Shown here piece by piece: positions 16,341-23,263 of a stretch of 64,000 bases of DNA (within the stretch, counting starts at the first letter, position 1; the number at the start of each line of letters is the position of its first letter). The position numbers were made by a program, and so were the translations under genes. Source of the stretch: an uncultured Flavobacteriales bacterium (GTDB lineage Bacteria > Bacteroidota > Bacteroidia > Flavobacteriales_F > PHOS-HE28); contig CALMPI010000018.1 of the NCBI GenBank assembly GCA_937872175.1, positions 62,001 through 126,000 of the forward strand, written 5' to 3'. The notes below the pieces were generated by a model that ran no database searches, had not been told where the DNA came from, and saw nothing but the letters and a program-made list of their open reading frames with translations.

Positions 16341-17071
16341 GCCCGCTCTCCATCCTCGCCGCCACCACCCTGCTGCTGTGCGGTCTCCCGTGCACCGCCC
16401 GGCCGCACGAGGTGGCCGACACCACCGCGATGCCCGACCAACGCCCCGTGCTGCTCTACGTGATGGACCCCCTGTGCGGCTGGTGTTACGCCTTCGGCCA
16501 CGAACTGGACACGGTGCTGGCGCAGATGGCCGACAGCATCGACGTGCAGCTGGTGCTGGGTGGCATGGTCACCGGCGACCGCGAGGGGCCCATGGGCGAC
16601 AGGGCCGGCTACATCCTGGGCGCCATCCCCCGCCTGGAGTCGTACACCGGCGTGCGCATCGGCGAGCCCTACAAGGACCAGCTGCGCCTCGGCACGCGGT
16701 GGAGCAGCAGCGCGCCGCCCAGCCTGGCCATCGCGGCCTTCCGCACGCTGGCCCCCGACCGCGCCGTCGCCTTCGCCCACGAGGTGCAGCATGCGTACTT
16801 CCGTGACGGGCTCGACCTCAACGACCGAAGCCTCTATCCCACCCTGGCCGCGCGCCACGGTGTGGACGGCGCCCAGCTGACCGCGGCCATGGCCGACCCC
16901 GCCGCCAACCTCGCCTTCGAGGCCGACATGCGCCGCTCGGCCGACCTCGGTGTGCAGGGCTTTCCGGCCGTGTTCCTCGTGCACAAGGGCAGCACCCGGC
17001 CGGTGAGCAGCGGCTACCGCTCCGCCCCGGAACTGCGGGCCGCCGTGCGCGCCGCGCTCCAGGCCCGCTGA
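16337..17071 (+). CDS. Exported DsbA-family thioredoxin-fold oxidoreductase
   Basis: The 244-residue protein has a signal peptide (LSILAATTLLLCGLPCTARP), then VLLYVMDPLCGWCYAFGHEL with the redox motif CGWC, and the cis-proline loop GVQGFPAVFLVHKG near residue 220. The helical insertion resembles FrnE/DsbA-like proteins. It probably acts on disulfides in the periplasm. The coupled start (ATGA) links it to the small receiver-like protein upstream. No partner DsbB is visible in the window. Confidence 0.82.
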   Translation: MSPLSILAATTLLLCGLPCTARPHEVADTTAMPDQRPVLLYVMDPLCGWCYAFGHELDTVLAQMADSIDVQLVLGGMVTGDREGPMGDRAGYILGAIPRLESYTGVRIGEPYKDQLRLGTRWSSSAPPSLAIAAFRTLAPDRAVAFAHEVQHAYFRDGLDLNDRSLYPTLAARHGVDGAQLTAAMADPAANLAFEADMRRSADLGVQGFPAVFLVHKGSTRPVSSGYRSAPELRAAVRAALQAR

Positions 17072-17100
17072 CCCACATACCAAGCTGGGACCGGCACCGT

Positions 17101-17108
17101 TACTTTGC
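17101..17108 (+). promoter_or_regulatory. TAnnTTTG -7 promoter box before the TonB receptor
   Basis: TACTTTGC matches TAnnTTTG in spacing except that the box reads TACTTTG followed by C. It ends 5 bases before the ATG at 17114. A transcript started here would have almost no 5' leader. Confidence 0.45.
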
Positions 17109-17113
17109 CGCCC

Positions 17114-19633
17114 ATGCTGCGCACCGGCCTGCTCGCGCTTTTCCTGCTTGCCCTGTTCCCCGCCCTCGCGCAGGAGGACGGCACCCTCTTCGGCACCGTG
17201 CGCACCCCGGACGGCCGCGTGGCCCCCTTCGTCAACGTGTTCGTGGAGGGCATGTCCCGCGGCACCACCACCACCGACGACGGCCGCTACGAACTGAAGG
17301 TGCCCGCCGGGGTGGAGCTGCTGCTGCGCTTCAGCTTCGCGGGAAGCACGCAGGAACGCCGCGTCACCGTGCGCGCCGGCGAGCGCCAGCGGCTGGACGT
17401 GGAACTGCCGGTGAACACCCTGGGCCAGGTGGACGTGCGCAGCGGCGACAGCGAGCGCGACGCCGGCATCACCGTGCTCGACGCGAAGCTCACCCGCTTC
17501 ATGCCCAGCCCCATGGGCGGCGTGGAGGCCCTGCTGAGCGGCCAGCTGGGCGTGGTGATGCGCAACGAGCTCAGCTCCGGCTACAGCGTGCGCGGCGGCA
17601 ACTTCGACGAGAACCTCGTGTACGTGAACGGCATCGAGGTGTACCGCCCCTTCCTGGTGCGCGCGGGGCAGCAGGAGGGCCTCAGCTTCCCCAACCCCGA
17701 CCTCATCGAGCGCATCCACTTCAGCGCCGGCGGTTTCGAGGCCCGCTACGGCGACAAGCTCAGCAGCGTGCTCGACATCACCTACAAGCGCCCCAAGGGC
17801 TTCGCCGGCTCGGCCATGGCCAGCCTGCAGGGCGGCGCCATCCACCTGGAGAGCGCCATGCTGAAGAAGCGCCTCCGCCAGATCACCGGCTTCCGGTACC
17901 GCACCAACGCCTACCTGCTGCGCAGCCTCGACACCCGCGGCGAGTACGACCCGCGCTACCTCGACCTGCAATCGTACTGGACCTACGACCTCAGCGACAA
18001 GGTGGAGCTCGGCTTCCTCGGCCTCTACTCCAGCAACCAGTACCGCCTGATCCCCCAGAGCCGCCAGACCGAGTTCGGCAACTTCAACCAGGCCCTGCGC
18101 TTCACCGTCTTCTTCGAGGGCCGCGAGCGCACCGAGTTCGACACCTGGTCCGGCGCCCTCAACCTCAACTGGAAGGCCGGCAAGGACGCCCTGCTCAAGT
18201 TCACCGTCAGCGCCTTCGACACCCGCGAGACCGAGACCTTCGACGTGCTGGGCCAGTACTTCCTGGATGAGCTGGACCGCGACCTCGGCAGCGACCAGTT
18301 CGGCGAGGTGGTGCGCAACCTGGGCGTGGGCGGCTACCTCGACCATGCCCGCAACGACCTCAGCGCCCAGGTGATCACCGTGGCCCACCGCGGCTACAAG
18401 CAGCTGCGCAAGAGCTACCTGCAATGGGGCATCGACGGCCGCCGCGAGACCATCAGCGACCGCCTCAGCGAGTGGACCATGGTGGACTCGGCCGACTACA
18501 GCATCCCCCAGAGCAGCGGCGAGGACCTGGAGCTGAGCTACGTGCTGAAGAGCCGCGCCGAACTGGAGAGCTACCGCGCCAGCGCCTACGTGCAGAACGC
18601 GTGGACCTGGGAGACCCGTCCCGACCGCAGCTGGGGCCTCAACGCCGGCCTGCGCGCCAACTGGTGGAGCTACAACCAGGAGACCGTCGTGAGCCCCCGC
18701 CTGCGCGCCACCTACGCCCCCGGATGGACGCGCGTGACGCACAAGGGCGACACCGTGGACCGCCGCCACCGCTTCTGGTTCGCCACCGGCCTCTACTACC
18801 AGCCCCCCTTTTACCGCGAGCTGCGCGGCTTCGACGGCCAGCTCAACCCCGACATCCGCGCCCAGCGCAGCATCCACTTCCTGCTGGGCTGGGAACGCGA
18901 GCTGCGCATCTTCCAGCGCCCCTTCAAGCTCACCACCGAGGCCTACTACAAGCTGATGGACAACGTGATCCCCTACGAGGTGGACAACGTGCGCATCCGC
19001 TACTACGGCCGCAACAACGCCAAGGCCTACGCCATGGGCCTGGACCTGAAGCTCAACGGCGAGCTCATCCCCGGCATCGAGTCCTGGGCCGGCGTGAGCG
19101 TGATGACCGTGCAGGAGGACCTGACGGACGACTTCTACTACCTGCGCTTCAACGCCGCCGGCGACACCATCCGCCCGGGCTACACCTTCGACCAGGTGGC
19201 CGTGGACTCCACCCGCATCGAGCCGGGCTACATCCCCAAGCCCACCGACCAGCGCGTCAACTTCGCCCTCTACTTCCAGGACGAGATGCCCCGCTGGCCC
19301 ACCTTCAAGGTGCACCTCAACCTGGTCTTCGGCACCCGCCTGCCCTTCGGCCCGCCCAACGACGACCGCTACAGCGACACCCTGCGCACGGGCCTCTACC
19401 GCCGGGTGGACATCGGCTTCAGCAAGCAGCTGCTCGGCGCGCGCGGGCAGGAGAAGAAGGGCTTTCTGCGCCACATCAACGACATGTGGGTGAGCGTGGA
19501 GGTCTTCAACCTGCTCAACATCAACAACACCATCGACTACACCTGGGTGCAGGATGTGGGCGGCCGCTTCTACGCCATCCCGGACAACCTGACGCCGCGC
19601 CGCCTCAACGTGAAGCTCATCGCCTGGTTCTGA
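17114..19633 (+). CDS. TonB-dependent outer-membrane receptor with carboxypeptidase-regulatory-like domain
   Basis: The 839-residue protein has, in order: a signal peptide (LLALFLLALFPALAQ); a CarboxypepD_reg-like domain (GTVRTPDGRVAPFVNVFVEG, DDGRYELKVPAG); a plug domain (SGYSVRGGNFDENLVYVNGIEV); and a long beta-barrel that ends with a terminal aromatic (VKLIAWF). The C-terminal Phe is typical of outer-membrane barrels recognised by BamA. The substrate is not evident and no SusD partner is adjacent, so it is not a SusCD pair. ATG 17114 is preferred over TTG 17105, which lies in the promoter-like box. Confidence 0.9.
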   Translation: MLRTGLLALFLLALFPALAQEDGTLFGTVRTPDGRVAPFVNVFVEGMSRGTTTTDDGRYELKVPAGVELLLRFSFAGSTQERRVTVRAGERQRLDVELPVNTLGQVDVRSGDSERDAGITVLDAKLTRFMPSPMGGVEALLSGQLGVVMRNELSSGYSVRGGNFDENLVYVNGIEVYRPFLVRAGQQEGLSFPNPDLIERIHFSAGGFEARYGDKLSSVLDITYKRPKGFAGSAMASLQGGAIHLESAMLKKRLRQITGFRYRTNAYLLRSLDTRGEYDPRYLDLQSYWTYDLSDKVELGFLGLYSSNQYRLIPQSRQTEFGNFNQALRFTVFFEGRERTEFDTWSGALNLNWKAGKDALLKFTVSAFDTRETETFDVLGQYFLDELDRDLGSDQFGEVVRNLGVGGYLDHARNDLSAQVITVAHRGYKQLRKSYLQWGIDGRRETISDRLSEWTMVDSADYSIPQSSGEDLELSYVLKSRAELESYRASAYVQNAWTWETRPDRSWGLNAGLRANWWSYNQETVVSPRLRATYAPGWTRVTHKGDTVDRRHRFWFATGLYYQPPFYRELRGFDGQLNPDIRAQRSIHFLLGWERELRIFQRPFKLTTEAYYKLMDNVIPYEVDNVRIRYYGRNNAKAYAMGLDLKLNGELIPGIESWAGVSVMTVQEDLTDDFYYLRFNAAGDTIRPGYTFDQVAVDSTRIEPGYIPKPTDQRVNFALYFQDEMPRWPTFKVHLNLVFGTRLPFGPPNDDRYSDTLRTGLYRRVDIGFSKQLLGARGQEKKGFLRHINDMWVSVEVFNLLNINNTIDYTWVQDVGGRFYAIPDNLTPRRLNVKLIAWF

Positions 19634-19677
19634 CCGCCCACCGCCGGGTGGCCGCCGTGGCCTATTTTCGCCGGTGC

Positions 19678-20061
19678 ATGAAGCGGGCACTCCTCCCCCT
19701 CGTCGCCTGTGCGGTGCTCTCCGCCTGCGGCACCCACAAGTTCGTGGCCTCCACCCACCCCAACGGCAAGCCTGAGGTGGTCATCTTCATGAAGGGCAAA
19801 GGCGAGGAGGCCGAGAAGGTGATGGAGAAGGTGTACTACCCCAACGGCCAGCTGGAGTACACCGGCCACTTCCTCAACGGCGTGGAGCACGGGCAGTGGA
19901 CCTACTTCTATGAGAGCGGCACCAAGAAGTACCTGGAGAGCTGGGAGAACGGCCTGGAGCATGGCGTCCATTACGACTACAGCCCCGACGGCCAGATCTA
20001 CCGCGAGCTGCACTACGAGCAGGGCAAGCTGGTGAAGGAGGTGGACCGCAGCAAGCGGTAG
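19678..20061 (+). CDS. Lipoprotein with MORN-like (YwqK-type) repeats
   Basis: The 127-residue protein has a lipobox (ALLPLVACAVLSACGT, Cys near residue 17), so it is probably a lipoprotein. The rest holds MORN-variant repeats: YYPNGQLEYTGHFLNGVEHGQWTYFY (split as YPNGQLEYTG and NGVEHGQWTYF), SWENGLEHGVHYDYSPDG and LHYEQGKLV. Such repeats are frequent in Bacteroidota and have no clear enzymatic role. It lies 44 bases after the TonB receptor and could be co-expressed with it. Confidence 0.8.
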   Translation: MKRALLPLVACAVLSACGTHKFVASTHPNGKPEVVIFMKGKGEEAEKVMEKVYYPNGQLEYTGHFLNGVEHGQWTYFYESGTKKYLESWENGLEHGVHYDYSPDGQIYRELHYEQGKLVKEVDRSKR

Positions 20062-20160
20062 CGGTACGCCCCGTTCGAGAGCCCGTTCCATACACGGCAC
20101 CAGGCGCAGTCGTCTCTTCTCCTTCGCCCGCGTTCGTAACACGGGTGAACTCACACACGC

Positions 20161-20231
20161 GCGCGAGAGTCCACGCTCGTGCGTCGGCCCCTCGCGTCAG
20201 GCGTTCAAGGCACGAGCGTGGACGCTCGCGC
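20161..20231. repeat. Long imperfect inverted repeat upstream of the recombinase gene
   Basis: Arms at 20161-20182 and 20210-20231 are 22 bases each and match at 21 positions, with a 27-base loop. The core shared by both arms is TCCACGCTCGTGC and its complement. It lies in the 258-base gap between the MORN lipoprotein and the tyrosine recombinase. It is not followed by a T-run, so it does not look like a simple terminator. It could be a dispersed palindromic repeat or a recombination-related hairpin. Confidence 0.6.
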
Positions 20232-20319
20232 CAGAAGTGGGCACCCGCCCGGTGACCACCTACCGCACCATGGCACGACCACCGCTGAGTCCCATGCGCT
20301 GTTATCTTGCCTTTCCGCC

Positions 20320-21534
20320 ATGGACGAAAAGGCCATCGATCGTGCCGTCCGGTTGGAGCACCTGGTGCATCACGCCCAGCGGTGCATCGCCCTGCACTTC
20401 CCCTTTGATGCCGGGTTGATCGCGGCCGCCAAGCACGCCGGAGCCCGGTGGAGCAAGACCCACCGGTGCTGGTATACGCCCAACGCACCCGAGCACCTTC
20501 AGGAGATCTTCACGGCGTTCAAAGGCAAGGCCTGGGTGGACATGAACGGCTTGCGGAAGAAGGCCGGAACGGCGGCACCCGCCCGATCGATGACCCCGCC
20601 CGCAATACAGGCCCGTGTGGCCGGTGGAGCGAAGCCCCTGGCCCCCGCACCCGCCGCAGCACGCCCAACGACCGCAGCGACCGCCCTGTCCAACGTCCAG
20701 GAGGATGCGCTGGCCACCATGCGCCGCAAACTCGAGATCGGCCGGTACAGTCCGCGCAGCATCCAGGTGTACCTCGGTGCCACCAAGCAGCTCTTTCAGC
20801 ACTTCCCGAACAAGCATCCGAACGACATCCGCACGGAGGACATCGAGGCCTTCCAACACCATCTCGCCTCGGTCCGCAAGGTGAGCAACAGCACCCTGAA
20901 CCAGGCGGTGAACGCCATCCGCTACTACTATATGAACGTGCTGGGCGATGAGCGGCGGGTATCCTTCATCGAGCGGCCAAGGTCGGAGCGCAAGCTGCCA
21001 TCCGTGCTTAGTGAAGAGGAGGTCACAGCCATATTGGGTAGCGTGGCCAACCTCAAGCATCAATGCATCCTCATGCTCATTTACTCGGCCGGGTTGCGCT
21101 TGGGAGAGTTGATCCACCTGCACCGCACGGACATCATCCCCGAACGCAAGCAGGTCGTGATCCGCGGCGGCAAGGGTCGAAAGGACCGGATCACGATCCT
21201 AAGTCCAAAAGTGCTGGCCAAGCTGGACGCCTACATCGAGGAGTACAGGCCGAAGGAGTACCTTTTCGAAGGCCAGAACGGCGGCCCCTATTCGGACACC
21301 AGCGTGCAGGCGATCTTCAAACAGGCCAAGGCAAAGGCTGGGATCACCGCACCGGCCACTGTTCATACGCTGAGGCACTCCTTTGCCACCCACCTCTTGG
21401 AGAAAGGGACCGACCTGCGCTACATTCAAACCCTGCTAGGCCACTCGAGCAGCAAGACCACCGAGATCTACACCCATGTCAGCACCAAGGCCCTTGGCAA
21501 GATCCGCAGCCCCCTGGATGACCTCGACCTGTGA
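20320..21534 (+). CDS. Tyrosine recombinase, integron-integrase-like, with extra N-terminal domain
   Basis: The 404-residue protein has all catalytic residues: Arg260 (SAGLRLGEL), Lys285 (GGKGRKDR), His349 and Arg352 (HTLRHSFATH), His375 (LLGHSSSKTT) and Tyr384 (IYTHV). The core-binding SAM-like domain covers about residues 127-215. The C-terminal end, IRSPLDDL, closely matches the end of integron integrases as I recall IntI1. Only 63 residues separate Lys285 from His349, so the extra integron-specific insertion (I2 region) of classical IntI is absent. Residues 1-75 form an added domain with GARWSKTHRCWYTP, resembling DUF5710/HARP-type modules. The next 100 bases lead to an attC-bearing cassette. 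The annotation as XerC/D-like cannot be excluded. Confidence 0.88.
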   Translation: MDEKAIDRAVRLEHLVHHAQRCIALHFPFDAGLIAAAKHAGARWSKTHRCWYTPNAPEHLQEIFTAFKGKAWVDMNGLRKKAGTAAPARSMTPPAIQARVAGGAKPLAPAPAAARPTTAATALSNVQEDALATMRRKLEIGRYSPRSIQVYLGATKQLFQHFPNKHPNDIRTEDIEAFQHHLASVRKVSNSTLNQAVNAIRYYYMNVLGDERRVSFIERPRSERKLPSVLSEEEVTAILGSVANLKHQCILMLIYSAGLRLGELIHLHRTDIIPERKQVVIRGGKGRKDRITILSPKVLAKLDAYIEEYRPKEYLFEGQNGGPYSDTSVQAIFKQAKAKAGITAPATVHTLRHSFATHLLEKGTDLRYIQTLLGHSSSKTTEIYTHVSTKALGKIRSPLDDLDL

Positions 21535-21633
21535 TGAACAGTTGGGCTTTTGCGTCTGCTATTGCACAATTGAACCCACTCCCTACCCCAACCAAGTCCG
21601 GAAATAAACCCCACTCTGGGTACAACCGATAAG
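21535..21633. other. attI-like segment between recombinase and cassette
   Basis: This is a 99-base non-coding stretch right after the recombinase stop. It ends in G followed by TTGTAGCAC (cut point between 21633 and 21634), and a GTTGGGC core-like motif (fits GTTRRRY) lies at 21541-21547. Part of it contains an imperfect inverted pair (TTGAACCC and GGGTACAA). If the downstream segment is an inserted cassette, this would be the left half of the recipient site. The right half would resume at TTGAAC (22499). Confidence 0.45.
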
Positions 21634-22498
21634 TTGTAGCACATTTAAGAAAACCGAATGAAAAGAAAAATTCCGATAATATTTATTGTTCTCTTGACTT
21701 TGACTTCTTGTGACTGTCAATACCATTTATCAGGAGTTGTTTTGGACAAATTGACAAAGAAACCAATACAAGATGTTGCAATTGGAAAAACAGACTCAAC
21801 CGACTTGGAAAATCCATTCAACAGAAAAACAATGACAGGTGAGAATGGAGACTATGAAATTTATGGAATTGCAGGAAGATGCAATGAAATAACTATGTTT
21901 TTTACGAAAGATGGATACGAATCAAAAAAGATAACCTTTCAAAACAACTCGACAGACACGATTTTACTTCAACCAAAGACTAAACAGCAGACCTCAATAT
22001 TTGACTTCAATAAAGACTTTGAAATAATAGACCTTCAAAAATCAAATGACTATCCATCTTCTGACACAGATACGACTGTTTGCATCAAATGGACTTTGAA
22101 TAAATCAGAAGTTAAAAAGATAATCAAAGAATCAAAGCCAATTAGCGGACCAGAATGGCACCATTTGTTCGGACACTATCCTTGTAGAATACACGGAAAA
22201 ATACTTCAAAATTCTAACGAGTTTGAGTATTCCATAAATAGCGGAGCTTGGTTTACAGTAAGTTCATCTGACACGACATTGATTTTTGGAAGTTTTAATG
22301 AAGAGAATAATAAATATTTCCTCGATTCCGCTTGGACAGAAGAAGAAATGGAAGGAAATGAATAAAAACGTGCTACAACAGCGTATATAACTTATGGCGG
22401 GGAAAGTGGTAAATTCAACCTTTGTACTTTTAAGTAAATTTGGTGCTAGCCGACAAGAAAGTGCTTCGAAAACCGCCACAAGTCATATACGCAAAACG
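21634..22498 (+). mobile_element. Putative integron-type gene cassette (single gene plus attC)
   Basis: This 865-base segment is strikingly AT-rich (the line of 60 bases from 21661 has 17 G or C) inside a GC-rich chromosome. Its left edge reads G-TTGTAGCAC. Its right edge is a folded site whose outer left box, GTGCTACAAC (22370-22379), is the exact complement of that left-edge sequence, and the edge ends with G before TTGAAC. In integron cassettes the outer right box of attC is completed by the first bases of the same cassette in its circular form, which is what this arrangement predicts. It carries one lipoprotein gene starting 24 bases inside. Confidence 0.65.
21658..22365 (+). CDS. AT-rich cassette-borne lipoprotein with carboxypeptidase-regulatory-like fold
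   Basis: The 235-residue protein has a lipobox (IFIVLLTLTSCDC), so lipidation is likely. It then has a CarboxypepD_reg-like region: LSGVVLDKLTKKPIQDVAI, GENGDYEIYGIAG and FFTKDGYESKKITF. The C-terminal part is unlike anything I recognise. Codon and base use differ sharply from every neighbour, which indicates recent acquisition from a low-GC Bacteroidota source. It has no obvious resistance or toxin function. Its start lies only 24 bases from the cassette edge and its stop lies 4 bases before the attC-like site, as is usual for cassette genes. Confidence 0.8.
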   Translation: MKRKIPIIFIVLLTLTSCDCQYHLSGVVLDKLTKKPIQDVAIGKTDSTDLENPFNRKTMTGENGDYEIYGIAGRCNEITMFFTKDGYESKKITFQNNSTDTILLQPKTKQQTSIFDFNKDFEIIDLQKSNDYPSSDTDTTVCIKWTLNKSEVKKIIKESKPISGPEWHHLFGHYPCRIHGKILQNSNEFEYSINSGAWFTVSSSDTTLIFGSFNEENNKYFLDSAWTEEEMEGNE

Positions 22499-22504
22499 TT
22501 GAAC
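22370..22504. repeat. attC-like recombination site
   Basis: The outer left box GTGCTACAAC is at 22370-22379 and the inner left arm GCGTATATAACTTATGGCGG at 22381-22400. A 72-base loop follows, then the inner right arm at 22473-22492, which complements the left arm at 18 of 20 positions with two isolated A-C mismatches. A 5-base spacer leads to the right core GTTGAAC (22498-22504, fits GTTRRRY). Unequal spacers on the two sides (1 base left, 5 bases right) match the unpaired central spacer of known attC sites. Confidence 0.65.
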
Positions 22505-22539
22505 GCCATCGCGCCCAAAGCGGCGCGCCAGCGTCCAAC
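22498..22539. repeat. Hairpin starting at the right cassette core site
   Basis: GTTGAACGC (22498-22506) pairs with GCGTCCAAC (22531-22539) at 8 of 9 positions, and an inner CGCGCC pairs with GGCGCG around a CAAAGC loop. It is GC-rich like the chromosome, so it probably belonged to the recipient site before cassette insertion. Its function is unknown. The remaining bases up to 22592 hold no feature I can name. Confidence 0.45.
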
Positions 22540-22592
22540 TGCGAATGACCACCGCAGGTAGGCAGCACGCGCCGCTCACGAACCGTACAAGG

Positions 22593-22624
22593 CACCTACG
22601 CGAACTGCCGCACGCTAGTGCGGA
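22593..22624. repeat. 32-base direct repeat, copy 1 (remnant of rocD 3' end)
   Basis: It matches 23232-23263 at 31 of 32 positions. The second copy is the stop region and last codons of the ornithine aminotransferase gene, so this copy is a displaced fragment of that gene's 3' end. Inside is a short palindrome, CCGCAC-GCTA-GTGCGG. The toxin-antitoxin pair 22652-23184 lies between the copies. Confidence 0.75.
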
Positions 22625-22651
22625 AAAGGTCCTGATGCACCATAGCTGGAC

Positions 22652-22957
22652 CTACAGCTCTCCGCGCATTCCTTGGAACCGTTGCGTCCGCACATCGATC
22701 AACTCCAAGAGGATCAGTAGCTCATCGTCCAACCGGTAGAAGAGGCGCACCTGGCGCGCGACCGGAATGCTCCGGATCCCGAGCTCGGGCCGTTCAAGGA
22801 TCCCGCCTTCGGGAAAAGCGACCAGGAGGTCCACCGTGTGTTCCACCTCCCCGAAGAACGCCTGGGCTGCTGCCACGCCCCATTCCTGACGGATGTAGGC
22901 GAGGATCTCTCCGAAGGTCTCGTCGGCCTGGATCGTCCAGACCGGCCGCCGGCTCAT
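22652..22957 (-). CDS. RelE/ParE-family toxin (first TA module)
   Basis: The 101-residue protein has the RelE/ParE pattern: WTIQADETFGEILAYIRQEWG at the N-terminus, FPEGGILERPELGIRSIPVARQVRLFYRLDDE in the middle and LIDVRTQRFQ near the end. The central arginine-rich strand is typical. ParE members poison gyrase and RelE members cleave mRNA on ribosomes; sequence does not decide here. The start overlaps the antitoxin stop by 4 bases (ATGA), giving antitoxin-first order. Confidence 0.82.
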   Translation of the reverse strand: MSRRPVWTIQADETFGEILAYIRQEWGVAAAQAFFGEVEHTVDLLVAFPEGGILERPELGIRSIPVARQVRLFYRLDDELLILLELIDVRTQRFQGMRGEL

Positions 22958-23184
22958 GGTCGATGTCGCTTGAACACCTCTTCCGCCGAACGCAGGTTCG
23001 CCGGGTCCTTCGAGGCCTCATGCGCTCGGAGGACGCGCTCCTGTTGCTCCACCGTCAACGTATTCCACACACCGTTGTCCGCGGCCGCGCTGATGAGAAG
23101 TTCGTGCACCCGGGCGAGCAAGGCCTCGCTCTGGATCGAGTCCACCAAGGCATGAAGGCGGTCACGTAGGGCGGTCGTGTTCAT
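22954..23184 (-). CDS. Antitoxin of the first TA module
   Basis: The 76-residue acidic helical protein (NTTALRDRLHALVDSIQSEALLARVHELL, split as LRDRLHALVDSI and LLARVHELLISA; then EQQERVLRAHEASKD and AEEVFKRHR) resembles the addiction-module components that precede ParE/RelE toxins in Bacteroidota and Cyanobacteria. ATG 23184 is preferred, with ATG 23202 possible. It lies 50 bases downstream of the rocD stop on the same strand, inside the segment bounded by 32-base direct repeats. Confidence 0.75.
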   Translation of the reverse strand: MNTTALRDRLHALVDSIQSEALLARVHELLISAAADNGVWNTLTVEQQERVLRAHEASKDPANLRSAEEVFKRHRP

Positions 23185-23231
23185 GGCGTGTGATGTGACC
23201 ATAAAGGTAGCGCCCACCCGCTCACTTCGTC

Positions 23232-23263
23232 CACCTACGCGAACTGCCGCACGCTGGTGCGGA
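23232..23263. repeat. 32-base direct repeat, copy 2 (native rocD 3' end)
   Basis: It covers the rocD stop codon and the last nine codons. The matching copy is at 22593-22624, with a period of 639 bases. This placement is what a site-specific insertion at the 3' end of a gene leaves behind, because such insertions keep the gene intact. Confidence 0.75.

Noticed and set aside
16283-19690. Very long open frame on the minus strand opposite the TonB receptor gene (about 1135 codons)
   Set aside because: Composition is Val/Ala/His/Gly-rich with no domain; it mirrors the codon bias of the real gene on the other strand, a usual artefact in GC-rich DNA.
17114-20061. SusCD-type polysaccharide utilisation locus
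   Set aside because: There is no SusD-like lipoprotein or glycoside hydrolase next to either TonB receptor.
20161-20231. Inverted repeat as terminal repeats of an insertion sequence
   Set aside because: Only 27 bases lie between the arms and no transposase gene is present in the window.
20320-21534. Recombinase as part of a prophage
   Set aside because: No phage structural, packaging, lysis or replication gene is visible nearby.
21541-21547. GTTGGGC core-like motif as the left cassette edge
   Set aside because: It fits GTTRRRY but does not pair with the attC outer box; the G-TTGTAGCAC site at 21633 pairs exactly, so it is the better edge.
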